Shown: positions 10,167 through 22,564 of the stretch, piece after piece | How the letters are laid out: each line of letters begins with the position of its first letter | How positions within the stretch are numbered: position 1 is the first letter of the stretch | From: Daucus carota subsp. sativus | Lineage: Eukaryota > Streptophyta > Magnoliopsida > Apiales > Apiaceae | DNA length: 64,000 bases | Assembly (NCBI RefSeq): GCF_001625215.2 | Contig: NC_030383.2 | Span: 1,500,779-1,564,778 of the forward strand | Direction of reading: 5' to 3' | Translations under genes and position numbers: made by a program | Notes under the pieces: model-generated | Seen by the model: the letters and a program-made list of their open reading frames with translations, nothing else | Databases searched by the model: none | What the model was told of the DNA's origin: nothing

Positions 10167-12564
10167 TGTTGAAGAAATCCGTACGAAGAACGTCAAGTGA
10201 TTTATTGAAATTATATGTCTGAAGAATTTCAGGATGCTGTTGCTGCACACTACTGAAAGAGGTTCATTAATATGTTCAAACCTCAGTGTACAAATAATTT
10301 GTTATTTTACACCAACTATAAGAAAGATTGTAGAAGGGGGGGGGGGGGTTGAATACAATCTTTTACAAATTAAAAGATTCAAGATGCAATACACTAAATC
10401 ACAGTAAAACAGAAAACACCAAGTATTTAAAAATACGGGTGGATTGAATGATCCACCCGTGAGATTTTATATGGAAGAATCTGTGGATTGATTACAATTC
10501 GCACAGCTGCTGGTTCATCACTCAAACAAGTTCTAACTCTCAGATTTTTCTCTCAAGTAATTTGAACAAGTTCAACTGATGCTTCTAACTTGGTTATATA
10601 CTCCAAGTTTTACAAAGCTTTTAGATAGATTACAAAATGCACTCTAATCTAAAAACAATGCTGCACAACTTTGTCTTATGCATGCTTTCTGAGATGTCTT
10701 CATCTTTGACCATCATCTTGATTTGATCTAGATTGCACTGCATGAGATAAGTATGTTTCTGCTTCTTCTTTATTTTCCTAATTAGGCTTCCATGTCTATT
10801 TTAGTGTAATTCGATCCATGTGATTTGTCAGACTTAAGCTCTAGTCACTTTCAACTGCTCTTTGCTTCATCAGTTGAAAGTTCTGGTTGCTTTCAACTGC
10901 TCTTGACTTTATCAGTTGAATGCCCGGCTCATCAGTTGAATGAATTACAAACTCCATCAGTTGAATGCTGTTCCAGTCTCATCAGTTGAATTCCTCAGCA
11001 TCATCAGTTGAACACTTTGTCTTCAGTTGAATGCTTGATTTTCATCAGTTGAAACATCATCCAGTCTTCATCAGTTGAATAGTTACATCTCATCAGTTGA
11101 ATATCCTTCACTTAGATAAAATTACATGGCATTGGATATTTACAATTAGCCATCCTATTCTACCCATCCGTTGATAATTCCCAAAGACAAGAAATATAAC
11201 AATTACAACTGAAATTCGATAAAGATTCTAAGTAAGACATGTTACAAAATGTTTATGTTATCATAAAAAATTATTGATTCCTAACATAATTTTTTGTAGC
11301 ATGTTCAGAAGTCTAGAAGATATAAAGTTTTAATACTTTATTTATACAGAAGATTCCATACTATTTTTATTTATGAAGAAGAACTACGAAGACAAAGACT
11401 CGACGAACAAGCCACGTCTCAAATGTTTATTTGATAAAGAATATTTGATTCAGCTAGACACAGATGAACCGGACAGTACACTTATGTGTCAGCTACTCAG
11501 ATTAAATGTTCTGCACCAGCTATAGGTGGCCGTTTAATCAAGACAAAGATCTACAACGTTCAACAAAGTCTGAAGTCCCTGCTGTTGAAGGAAAATGATT
11601 TTATAAGTATTTATTTAATTATTTCACTTATCAAATTAATTAAATTAGTTGTATAATTTATTTGTTAAATTGATTCACCTTCAAATTGATTTAATTTATG
11701 AATTTATATGATTAATATAATTAATTGAGTAATTATTGAATATATATTTAATTAAAAACATATGGTTTTATACATTTTATAACTCGGTATGATTTTATTA
11801 AATAATGTCATACCGTGCTAATCATACCGACTTTAGCAGTCGATATGACTTTGTTTTACAAAATCATACCTTGTCCTCTTCTATGACATTCTCCACATGA
11901 CATTGAATATGTCATGCCGTGTATTGGTATATGACATTCCACATGTCATACCGTGTATTGCTGTATGACATTTTATATGTCATACCGTTTGTGACTGTAT
12001 GACTTAAAAAGTCATACCGCCTGTTGTCTTATGGCTTTGTCTGAATATGTCATGCCAACTGACCCTTGAAGGCCCAGAAAAGAAGGTCATATCGCGCCTG
12101 GTAGTATGACATTCTTCAAATATGTCATTCCTTCTCTTCTTTTGGCATGTCTTTGCTTTGTAATGTCATTCTTAAGTTAGAATGTCAATCCTATTAATGT
12201 CATACCTAGTTCCAAGTGATTTGCCTATAAATATGGCTTCACTTCTTCATTTGTAAAGTGTTCAAGCATTGTAAAAGTTTTCAAGTTGTTTGTAACTTGC
12301 TATTGTTATATCCACAGTTTTCTGTACTTTGATCACTCGGTTGTTTTATACCGCTAAGTTAGAATACTTCATGTCGAATTTATTCTACGAACTAGTGGAC
12401 ATTAAAACGAATCATATTAATTATATAACGACTTAACCATTGTTATACTAATTAATCTTAATCTGATTAACAAGTCGTATACTAATCAGATTTATTCCTC
12501 CGCGATTATTTTTAAGTGACGATTGTATTCAATCCCCCTTCTACAATCGTTCCAGGACCTAACA
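10167..12564. mobile_element. LTR-type insertion (probable solo LTR), interrupted by a nested element
   Basis: The unit starts TGTTGAAG and ends CCTAACA (TG...CA), with the 5-bp direct repeat AGTAC immediately outside both ends (10162-10166 and 12565-12569). This is the signature of LTR-retrotransposon integration. After subtracting the nested insertion at 10300-11286, about 1.4 kb remain without gag or pol, so a solo LTR or a short non-autonomous element is likely. A CTATAAATATGG box near 12223 could be the LTR promoter. The section 11790-12210 repeats a GTCATACC/TATGACAT motif many times. Family assignment (probably Copia) is inferred. Confidence 0.7.
10300..11286. mobile_element. Nested LTR-type insertion with CAGTTG repeat array
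   Basis: Its ends are TGTTA...TAACA, with the 5-bp direct repeat TAATT on both sides (10295-10299 and 11287-11291), inside the larger LTR-like unit. It carries a run of 13 G (10336-10348) followed by a TTGAATACAATC block that also occurs, inverted, near the end of the host element. That makes the two related LTR families. Between about 10860 and 11105 there are ten copies of (T)CAGTTGAA at irregular 18-45 bp spacing. No ORFs of retroelement proteins. Confidence 0.7.
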
Positions 12565-12571
12565 AGTACTT

Positions 12572-12952
12572 TATATGTGTCCTAGGTAGTTTATTTTGGG
12601 GGACGAGAGTTTGAATTTTTTTACTTAGAATTTTTTTTACCCAGAGGACGTATACATGACTATATATAGTGTTATAGATACATATCATATCATCAAAATA
12701 TTGCAGACTATCAATATATTGTTATAATGCTAAAAAAATTACATATTTTTATTAATCAAATAAAAATCTAACGTCAGTGACCAAAAAAATCCAACATTTT
12801 TTTAAAGAAAAAACCCAACATTAAATTCAAATGTTAAATATTATTCAGAAAAAAATAAAATAAAATAATTTTTGAAACCAAAATTTTTAGGAGACTCAAA
12901 ATGCGTGTCCAACTCTCGTCCTCCATAGTAAACTACCCAGGACACATATGTA
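12572..12952. mobile_element. MITE with ~45-bp terminal inverted repeats
   Basis: The left end TATATGTGTCCTAGGTAGTT...GGGGGACGAGAGTT is mirrored at the right end (…AACTCTCGTCCTCCATAGTA…GGACACATATG). The centre is AT-rich and non-coding. It sits directly between the LTR-type unit and a Stowaway element. The superfamily is not determined. Confidence 0.6.
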
Positions 12953-12962
12953 GTAATACATA

Positions 12963-13293
12963 CTCCCTCTATTCTACTCAATGGTCTACGTATACTGTTT
13001 GCACGCATTTTGATACTCTTATAAAATATAGTTTCGTATAAAGATATTCCAGACTAACACTATATTTCAATGATGCTAAAAAGAATAACATAATGTTAAT
13101 AATAATGTTCGAACTTAATGTTAGTGATAAAAAAATCTGAACCTAAGATTAATGAAAAAAAAGAAAAAATTATATTTCAGTTGTATATTTTTAAATAAAT
13201 AATAAGTTGGGTGGTAAAAAAATTTATTTTTTCATTATTTTTCTATTTTGGTCAATTTCGGCACGAAACCGGTGACAACCGGGACGGAGGGAG
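12963..13293. mobile_element. Stowaway-type (Tc1/mariner) MITE
   Basis: The ends are CTCCCTCT... and ...GGGACGGAGGGAG with TA dinucleotides on both sides (12961-12962 and 13294-13295), the hallmark of Stowaway elements. It is non-coding. Confidence 0.8.
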
Positions 13294-13295
13294 TA

Positions 13296-13939
13296 AAAAC
13301 TAAAAACAGACGTAAGAACACATGACTACATGAGTCGGTTGGAAAAGAGGTTTCAGTCGGTGCTCTACAAATCGAAGTTAGGGTTCATCAAACTGCGGGG
13401 ATCGAAATCAATTGATTGTGTATGTTGGTTTGGTTTGTGAATGTTGATACATTCATATACATAAATCGGGGTTGTTCAGCTGGTACAAGTGGCGGCAAAG
13501 ACGGTGACGGTGGCGGAGTAAGCTGGGATTCGGCGGTGATACGGGAGCACATGTGTCTTTAACCAACTTTCAGCAAAGGTCTCACCAATATGCCGGTATT
13601 GTGATCTCTGCAATTCTCACTGGGCCCTGTGGAATCACAATTGTTTATATTTGAGCTTCAAGAGATTAGTTTGATAATGTCTAATAATAACGATAACTAA
13701 TAATCTCAATAACATTAAATCATCAATAATCGATTAATTTATGTTTCGACTTCATTTTAAACAGTTGAGAATTATTGTCATGGTGATCGGAGACTGTTAT
13801 AAATTATAGTTTATATTTATCCATGAAATTGTTGGATTATGGTAGGTGTAAAGTGGCCTAGTTGACAAGTTGCCAAGGTTGACAGAGTCGGCCAAGTTGA
13901 CGAGTTGGCCGTGTTGTTGCTGATACAAATTGATTTTTT
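13296..13939. other. Intergenic before second CNL
   Basis: No gene is recognised. It contains moderately GC-rich sequence around 13480-13540 without a supported ORF. The last part grades into the conserved CNL 5' flank. Confidence 0.4.
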
Positions 13940-14091
13940 AGTACCCATCATTCACTCTTGTCTGCAGAACCCTCTTCGGGCAAAGAATCAAATTATTTCC
14001 ATGTTATTTTACTTCTGCGTAGTGTAATTGTTGAAGTATCAAATTATAATCTCCATACATTACAAACATTTGTTTTCCTATACTCATAAAC

Positions 14092-17000
14092 ATGGCTGAT
14101 GCATTTGTAACTGATCTTGCCAGTGGCCTGGTTTTCAAGCTTGTTTCACTTGCGGCTGAAGAAGTGATCCAGGCTTGGAATCTTCAGGAAAATCTGGTAA
14201 TGCTGCGAGAAAGGTTGGAAACTATTGATGCTCTCTTGTCTGATGCTGATAGCAAAAAGCTTAACATGTCTGCTGTCCAGAGCTGGTTCAACAAGCTGGA
14301 GGATGTTGCTCGTGAAGCTGATGCTTTCATGGATGAACTTGCTTATGAAGTCACTCGGCGAAAGGTTGAAAATCGCGGTATGTTAGGGCATTTCTTTTCT
14401 ACTAAAAACAGCGTACTTTATCGTTCTAAGGTTGCTCATAAGATCAAGTCTATCCATACTTCTTTCGACAATATTTTTCAATTGGCCAGAGATCTCGGAC
14501 TTCAGCCTGTGGCGCAGTTAACTACTACTGTGCAGCCCAGGGAAATGCGCAATACTCCCCCCTTTGAATACGAGTCGCTAATAGTGGGAAGAGATGATGA
14601 AATATCATTTTTAGTCGATGCAGTGTGCACAAATCATGCGGAGGATTTGCCAGTCATTGCTGTCATGGGGATGGGAGGTCAAGGCAAAACAACTCTTGCT
14701 CGTATGGTTTACAATAGTGATGTTGTCACCGATACGTTCAAGAAGAGGATGTGGGTCACTGTATCAGATGATTTTGATTTCATGAAGATTTTAAATCAAA
14801 TGGTAGCATCACTCACTTCAACTGCTTCCGTGTTGGAAAATACAGAAGGACTCATCAAAATTCTTCAAAACTCTTTAAGGGGGTAAAGTTTTTACTCGTC
14901 CTAGATGATGTCTGGAACGAGAGACCAGAACAGTGGGATAACTTAAGGAATTCCTTGCTCGGGGTTGGTGGGGCGAGAGAAAGTAAGATTTTAATTACGA
15001 CTCGCAAACAGAAAGTCGTTGAAGTCATGCGATGTCTTATTACTCATAGGGTGGAGAAATTATCAGAAGAAGATAGCTGGGAATTGTTCAAGCGAAGAGC
15101 ATTTTCACGAGGAGGAGTTTTAGAGACGGCGAAATTTGCAGCCATGGGAAGAAAAATGGTGGAAAGGTGTGGTGGCCTGCCTTTGGCCATAAAAGCACTA
15201 GAGGGTTTACTGCACTCTAAGAAGTCTGAGCAAGAGTGGTTGCGGATTCAAGATAGTGCAACGTGGGATTCGAATGATGATGTATTGCCTTCCTTGAGGT
15301 TGTCTTATGATAATCTACCTCATTCTTCTCTAAAAAAATGTTTTGCATATTGTTCAATTTTGCCAAAGGATTCTGAAATCTGGAAAGATGAAATGGTATG
15401 TATCTGGATGGCATTAGGATTCCTTTTGCCCCCTAAAGGTAGCAATAAGCTGATGGAAGATATAGGGAGCGAATACTTTAATATATTGTTGTGGAATTGT
15501 TTGTTACAAGATGGTGAAAGGAATTATGAAGGCGGCATATATTCCTACAAGATGCATGATCTAGTGCACGATCTCGCACTAGATCTATCTAAACATCATT
15601 CGGTAACTGTCAAAGCTGATCATGAGTTAAACGATATTTCCAAGGCCATATATGTGAGGGTTGATGAAGGGATTTCAAATATTAAGCCACCCATTCTTAG
15701 GAGAAATTTTGAGAAAGTACAAGTATTATATGCAGAGTCTCGCATCGTTAGGGACTTGGTGCCTTACCCGAGGCACTTGATTGGTTTGGTTCTAAAACAT
15801 AGCTACGAAGGTGAGTTGCCAAATTCACTGAGCAATCTGAAGTATCTTAAGTATTTGGATATCTCAAGATGCTACAATATGAATAAATTACCTGATTACA
15901 TTGCAAGACTCTATAACTTGCAGACATTGAGCGTCCAGAGCGCAACACAGCTTCCTAGAAATATTTGCAACTTAATCAATTTAAGACATATTCTGGTCTT
16001 TGATAGTTATTACAATGACGTTGAGAGTTCGGACATGTTTTCTGGGATAGAGAGGTTAAGTTGTCTTCAAACGCTGCCTCATTTTGTTGTGAGTAGAGAT
16101 CATCAATGTGTTATTGGACAACTGGGAAGTTTCAAAAATCTTCAAGGTACTCTAAGGCTTTTTGCCCTTGGTGATGTAGAGAATATGGAAGAAGCTAGTA
16201 AGACGAGTTTGCATACAAAATCGAATATTGAGCATTTAAAGTTAGTCTGGAAAAAGAATGAAGATGTGATGGGAAAAAAAGAATACAACCATGAGGATGT
16301 GATGGAAGGATTACAACCTCATGCAAATCTAAAAGAATTGACTGTTGAGAACTTTACGGGAAAGAAGTTTGCAACTTGGATTACAATCATGACAAACTTG
16401 GAATTTATCACATTCAGAAATTGTAAAAGATGTGAAGAGTTTCCACAGCTGGGTCATCTTCCTAAGTTGAGAAAGATTTTTATAAAGGGGATGGATAACG
16501 TCAAGGTTATAAGCAGCCATTTATGTGGAAGTCAAGGTGGCATTAGTGGTGAATTAAATGAAAATGGGGCAGAAGAAACAGTTGCAACAATGTATCCGTC
16601 ATTGACACATCTTTATTTACGCAATTCGCCAAAGCTAGAAGAATGGGTAGACCCAGCTATGGATACAAGCGGTGAAGACCCAAACAATGTGCTAGCATTC
16701 CCTAAACTCGAGGTGTTAGATATTAAGAGATGTTCAAAGTTGAGAAGGATTCCGGGTAGTTGTTATCCGTTGATGAAGACACTGCATATCAGAGACTTGG
16801 ACAGCAGCAAGCTACTGGAATCATTGAGCAAAAAGGCATGCGGTCTCACATATCTACAACTGCAGAATATCAGTGGCGGAGTAGGGTGCTCTTCTTCTTC
16901 AAGTATGAACTGCATAATGGGCGAGCTCTTGGAAAACAATTCTGTGTCTTTGAAAACTTTGAGTGTAGGAAAGTTACAGGGATTGACATATTTGACACTC

Positions 17001-17546
17001 GGCGTAGGTTTAAAGAGCTTACTAGTGATTGATTTGCCTGACCTGAATACTATTAATGTCATCAAAGATCTTTCTATTTGGGGGTGTCCGAACTATGAGG
17101 TGTTTGCCCAAAGTGTGAGTTCAGCAATTGAATGTTTGACATTGGGAGGCTTCTCGGAGGATTTAGATGAATTCCCATGGCCCTTATCCTTTTCTTTTCC
17201 CAATGTAATCGAGCTCACAGTGTGGGGGTGGGAAAAGCTAAAGTGGATAGTGGATGAAGAGCAACCTGATGATTATCTCTCCTCCATCTTCCCTTCCTTG
17301 CGTGAATTACATATACACTGGTTTCAGGGAGTGAAATCTCTTCCCATTTCACTAGCGAAGCTTCCTTTTCTGGAGAGGTTATCTATTGTGAAGTGTGAAA
17401 ATATGGAAAGCTTGCCAAACTTCCATGACAACTTGCAGTTCCTGTGGATAGGTGGATGTCCTATAATAAAAGAAAGATACAGGAAGGGTAGTGGCCCGGA
17501 ATGGTCCAAAATCCAACACATCAAACAGATAGATGGGCTCGATTGA
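14092..17546 (+). pseudogene. CC-NB-LRR (CNL) gene with single-base frameshift between P-loop and kinase-2
   Basis: This is a close paralogue of the CNL at 2638, in the same orientation and also single-exon. The first frame (14092-14886) covers the coiled coil with an intact EDVID-like segment (KLEDVAREADAFMDE) and the P-loop GMGGQGKTT. The second frame continues from 14883 through LLVLDDVW, GGLPLA, KMHDLVHD and the full LRR to TGA at 17544-17546, with the C-terminal tail that the first copy has lost. The break is in a G run: five G at 14879-14883 where the other copy has six. Apart from this one base the gene is open for about 1150 codons. It may therefore be a very recent pseudogene, a polymorphic allele or a homopolymer sequencing error. 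No other lesion was noticed. Confidence 0.9.
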
Positions 17547-18078
17547 TGAAAGTAAACACACATGCCGACTGACGAGCAGATGATGCTGTGGTAATTATGG
17601 GACAATATTCTCGTTTTTCTTTTAAACAAAAAACTTGTATTTACAAGGTTGTATGACTTCTTTAATAATTCTATGAATTACGTATAGTAATTTTATGCCA
17701 ATAAATTTGTTATATTATCTATCAGTTAGAATAGTCACCTTATTTTATTTGCCATTAGTAAGAAAATCTAAATAGTAGCCATTTATATCTGTTCACAAAG
17801 TTGATTTTAACTTATTACTACTGTCCTAATGTGGTGATTTCTTCACCTAGTCATATACTCCGAATGTAGAATTTATATGATTAGAACAAATTTTCAAATT
17901 TTTTTCTTGTAGGTAGAAAAAGACAAACAACAGTCACAGGTGATGAATCCTACTGAGTACTGAAGCAGGCCTGTTTTGTTTGTTTCATCGGCCAGACTAT
18001 AAGCACTTGTGCAAAATGCATTAGATTCACTTACCAAATTCATTGAAAATGGAGTGTGTAAGGGGACTGAACTTTCTT
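17547..18078. other. 3' flank of second CNL
   Basis: It is related to the 3' flank of the first CNL at its start. The block 18025-18075 matches about 2040-2095. No gene is seen. Confidence 0.45.
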
Positions 18079-18880
18079 GAAGATGTTCTTGCTGGTATGG
18101 ATCAGGCTGTTCCTGATGGTGTTGACGTCATTTCAATTTCCATGGGTTTGATGATATGCCTTTGTATGAAGATCCTATTGCTATAGCTTCTTTCGGAGCC
18201 ATGGAAAGAGGTGTGTTTGTTTCATCTTCAGCTGGAAATGATGGCCCTGATCCTGGATCCTGGATATCTGCATAATGTTATTCCATGGGTCTTAGTAGTT
18301 GCAGCAGGCTCCATTGATCAAACATCTGGAGGAAACTTGATTTTGGGAAATGGGGTAAGCCTCACTGGCTGGACCATGTTCCCTGCTAAAGCTTTGGTGA
18401 AAGATGTCCCTCTTTTCTACTACAAAAATATTTCTACTTGCGATTCTGCTAAGAGATTAGCGTTACTAAGTCAAACGTAAGGAATAAATTTTCCTTACGT
18501 TATCATTGTATGTAAAAATAAATTTTCCTCAGCTTTTAAGATGTTGTCATATGTTGCCAAGTCAAACGCGGTTGCTGGTATCATTATATCAGTCGATCAA
18601 GAACTAAAAGAGTTTAATGATTTTCCTTATCTTTCTTGTCACAAGACTATGTCAAATTACTCTGCTCAATGAATATTACGAGGAATCAAATCTATACCAT
18701 CTCAAGAAGCAATTCCAGTTGCTTGAACCCATCTTCTGATCTAAATTACCCGTCCTTTATGAGCTTGTATAACAGTGGTACTCTGGCTACTGCGGATGTG
18801 GAATAACAACATTACAACAGCACGAGTACAATATTATTCAAGAACTGTCACAAATGTTGGAGTTGATGCACCAACTTAAC
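18079..18880 (+). pseudogene. Subtilase relic with internal deletion
   Basis: The sequence is recognisable from the LAGMDQAV(A)DGVD block through GNDGPDPG and the GWTMFPAKAL block to the start of the protease-associated domain. It then jumps, near 18635, to the C-terminal QDYVKLLCSMN block and ends at VTNVG (about 18865). The jump removes the catalytic Ser region. Further lesions are a missing base in the MGFDD codons (about 18147), a short duplication of GGATCCT near 18254 and a stop at 18478-18480 beside a short hairpin-forming insert. It lies downstream of the CNL in the same orientation, like the subtilase at the window start lies upstream of the other CNL. Confidence 0.88.
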
Positions 18881-20075
18881 ATATTTTTAAATTATTACAA
18901 ATATATTAAAGTATGATTGATTGAATTAAAAATTACAATAATTCATAATTAAAAAAATTATTAATTCAGCTTATTAAAAATAAAATGTATTATTTGTTTT
19001 TACACACAAGGAAAAAAGCATCATGTTTCAATATAAAATTGTATGGATTTTATGTTAATTATTTGAACAAACAAATTTTTTGATGATACTTTTCCTTTCT
19101 TAGAAATATTATTTAATATTAGATTTATGTCTTTTTTTGAAACTTTTATGTCTTATTTTATTATAAAAAGATAAATGTTCTGTATTTAAAAATAAATTTA
19201 TATCATATTTAATATTATGTCTATATTTTTTTCCATTTCACTCACAAATTACGTGTAAATTATAAAATTTAATAAAATGTTGAAATTCAGAATATAAATT
19301 TTAATTTATAAAATAAAATACAAAATATTAATAATTCTAATTAAAAATAAAAATATTTAATTGATTAGTTATATGTGATTGATTAAAAACAATATGTGAT
19401 AAAAAAAATAGCAATATAATTATTTTTTTATCACACACATTTTGCCATCTTGCAATAAAAACCATTTTTGAATAATATTTATAATATTTGGTCTGGTCGA
19501 GTTTCGGTTTGATTTGGATTCGAATCAAGATTTTGAATATTTGAGTTATATTTTGGTTCATCAAAACATCAAATTCCATCAATGTTTAAAAGTAAAAACC
19601 AAACTCATAATCAAATCTAAAAAATGGGTTCGGTAAAAGGTATTCAATTTAATTCGGTTGAATATCCGTAGCCTACCTTTTTCTTTCAATTGTCTTTCAA
19701 TTGCTCGTTTTTTTTACTAATATGACTAGACTTACAAATGAGTTTTTCATGTTCAGCCAGGTTGAACCCATGACCTGGGACACGGTGTTACAACGTTTTT
19801 TTTTTTTTCGCTAATTCACGGTGTTACAACGTTTTTAGAATCGCACAACCGTAAGGAACTTTATTGGCAATGGTTTGGTTCTTTTGCCATTTTTTGCTGT
19901 TCTGATCAGAAGATTCAAAACATTAATTTGCGTGTTCTTTGTAGAGATTTGTAGCTTACGACACCTTATATGATTCTTCTTTTTTCTTCGTGCCTATGCT
20001 GTTAGATTCCTTGTCTACCAGATTCATAATCTTGATCTTATACTAGCAATTCGATACAGTGAATACAGTTCTAAA
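18881..20075. other. AT-rich intergenic
   Basis: No gene is seen. Near 19780-19840 a 20-bp segment (CACGGTGTTACAACGTTTTT) is directly repeated around a T-rich stretch. Confidence 0.5.
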
Positions 20076-20204
20076 GCAATATTCTTAAAGGCTTGTACTG
20101 ATGTACCTTAGCCAGAAACAAACTACATAAATGCGAAATAAAGTAATATTCTTAAAGGCTTGTACTGATGTACCTTAGCCAGAAACAAACTACATAAATG
20201 CGAA
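20076..20204. repeat. Two-copy direct repeat of about 65 bp
   Basis: The segment beginning ATATTCTTAAAGGCTTGTAC and ending ACATAAATGCGAAA occurs twice in tandem, in the 3' flank of the minus-strand subtilase. The copies are almost identical, so the duplication is recent. Confidence 0.9.
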
Positions 20205-20248
20205 AAATATGAAATGCACTTGCAATGAAATGTAGCTTGACATCTTTC

Positions 20249-22512
20249 TTATTCCCACGCATTCACCATCGGTGATATCACGATCGGACTCCTGACACTG
20301 TATTTCGAGTTCTCGTCAGTCCAGGTGAGTGAACCAAATGTAACAGTTCCGTTCTTGTCACCTGTAAAAGCTATTGCTACGGAGTAACTTAATTTCTCGT
20401 ACATCTTGCCGAATACTAGTGTATCTGGTGAAACTGTGACAACTGAACCCTTTGGCGCGGACACTTTAGCCTTGTAAGTTGCTGCACCGTCTCCCACATT
20501 TGTGACGGTCCTTGAATAATATTGTACCGTTGTTATTCCTCCAGTAGCCAGAGTACTGTTATACAAGCTGATAAAGGACGGGTAATTTAGATCAGAAGAT
20601 GGGCTTGAGCAACTAATATTGGTTCTTGTGATGGTATAGATTTGATTTATGGTAAAATTCATTGAGCAGAGTAAGTTGACATAGTCTTGTGTTGTGGCGT
20701 CGTATATAAGCCCTGGATTGAGGGCACGGTTAGGATCAACCTGACCAGCTCCCATTGACAGGGGAGTTGCAATATTGAAATCTGAGCCTATATCCTTGAT
20801 CTGGTGCTGTGAATTGTCCAGAGGGTTTGCAGTGGTCATCATTGCAGAACGAATTGCTGCAGGGCTCCATTCAGGGTGCGCGCCTTTTAGAAGAGCTGCA
20901 AGACCCGACGCGTGGGGACAGGACATAGATGTTCCTGAAACTGCAGTGTAATCACTTGACAATTGTATGTTAGCTCCAATACTAGATGTTGGAGTAGTTG
21001 GATTCCATGCTGCTAAGACTAATGTGCCCGGTGCCATGATGTCCGGCTTCAAAATACCCGGATAACTAGATGAAGGACCCCTTGAAGTGTATGCAGCAAC
21101 TGCAGGAGCAGGTTTTGTGCCAACAAATGTTTGTTGGAACGTGATGGTAGCTGATGGTTTTGAAGTTGTTTGTGCATACTTGATCACATCAAGTCCCTGC
21201 TTCGGGGTAATAACGATTCCAGGATAGGGGAAGTCATTAAACTCAAATAAGGATTGATCGTCGGATATAATGACACCAGCCACCGCGTTTGCGCTAGCAA
21301 CATAAGACAACATCTCAAGAGCCGCGGATATTTATTTTCACAAACGATGATAGCGTTAGCAGGAACTGTTGATAACTTTTCAGCAGAATCGCAAGAAGAA
21401 ATATTTTTGTCGTAGAAAAGAGGGATATCATTCACCAAGGCTTTTGCAGGGAACATGGTCCAGCCAGTGAGGCTCAACTCATTTCCCAAAATCAAGTTTC
21501 CGCCTAGCGTTCGATCAATGGAGCCTGCTGCAACTGTTAAGACCCATGGAATACCATTATGCAGATATCCAGGATCAGGGCCAGCATTTCCTGCTGAAGA
21601 AGAAACAAGCACACCTCTTTCCATGGCTCCAAAAGAAGCTATAGCAATAGGATCTTCGTACAAAGGCATATCATCAAAGCCCATGGAAATTGAAATGATG
21701 TCAACACCATCAGCAACAGCCTGATCCATACCGGCAAGAACATCTGAAGCATATCGCCCCTCATCCCAAATAACCTTATACATAGCCAATCTTGCCTTCG
21801 GAGCCATCCCTCGTGCAGTTCCTGAGGCATAGCCAAAATATGATGCCCCTTCAACATAGTTTCCACCAGCTGTTGAGGACGTGTGTGTCCCATGTCCTTC
21901 GGTGTCTCTAGCAGAGTTCATACTCAGAGTAATGTTAGGATTAGCAGCAAAAACACCCTTATTAAAGTACCTAGCTCCAATCAACTTCAAATTACAATTT
22001 GAAGCATTGAACTCTTGTCCAACTTCACAAGTCCCTTTCCATCTCGAGGGAACCTCAGACATTCCATCATCCTTAAAGCTTGCACTCTCGGGCCAAATAC
22101 CCGTGTCAATCACACCAATAATAACATCTTTCCCATAATCCGAGGCTGGCCATAGACCTGTAACAAGATTAAGAGAAAGAAACTCAAATGTATGAGTGGT
22201 ATCAAGTGTAACATTTTTGTCACTATAAGCTGAGACAAACCCTGGAGACTTCTTTAGTGTTTCCAATTCATCTTTCGATAGCAATGCAGAAAAGCCATGA
22301 AACGCATGATCATAAGTATAGACCAGAGATGGAGACGATTCGAGATCCTGAGCCTTGACAGAATGAATGGTGTTTGAGTACCAAAGATCATGGCTAGCAA
22401 AAGCCTCTGGCATCAATGATTTGTCCATGTGAACAATGTAAGTGGACCTTCCATTTCCAGAAATCAAGATTGCTTGAAAAGCCAAACATGCAAACAAAAG
22501 TAGAAACTTCAT
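20249..22512 (-). pseudogene. Subtilisin-like serine protease with one-base frameshift
   Basis: This single-exon minus-strand subtilase is close to the intact copy at 59004. It reads from the start MKFLLLFACLAFQAILISG (a signal peptide) and the inhibitor I9 prodomain (STYIVHMDKS) through catalytic Asp (GVIDTGIWPES), catalytic His (DTEGHGTHTSS), oxyanion Asn (SSAGNAG) and catalytic Ser (GTSMSCPHASG) to the Fn3-like tail. The frame breaks once, at about 21327: a single base is missing in the codons after ENKY, relative to the copies at the window start and at 60200. The first frame stops after 442 codons; the second covers the last ~354. Both halves are otherwise undamaged. A recent mutation or a base-calling error are both possible. 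An intact version would be a secreted, extracellular serine protease. Confidence 0.9.
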
Positions 22513-22556
22513 TTTCGAAGATTTTGGTAAGTGAAGCTAATGACTTGTGCATAAGA

Positions 22557-22564
22557 ATTTATAC
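22557..22564 (-). promoter_or_regulatory. Putative TATA box of minus-strand subtilase
   Basis: On the minus strand TATAAATT lies about 45 bp before the ATG. The intact subtilase has the same octamer in a similar position (58949-58956). Confidence 0.6.

Noticed and set aside
11790-12210. GTCATACC/TATGACAT repeats as a distinct satellite
   Set aside because: They are imperfect, both-strand motif repeats confined within the LTR-like unit; treated as LTR-internal.
19740-19840. Possible tRNA-derived SINE with a B-box-like GGTTGAACCC
   Set aside because: Only one box-like match and no A box, tail or target duplication could be supported.
21455-22138. Plus-strand ORFs antisense to the minus-strand subtilase
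   Set aside because: They are shadow frames; the same shadows occur opposite the intact subtilase (59396-60589).
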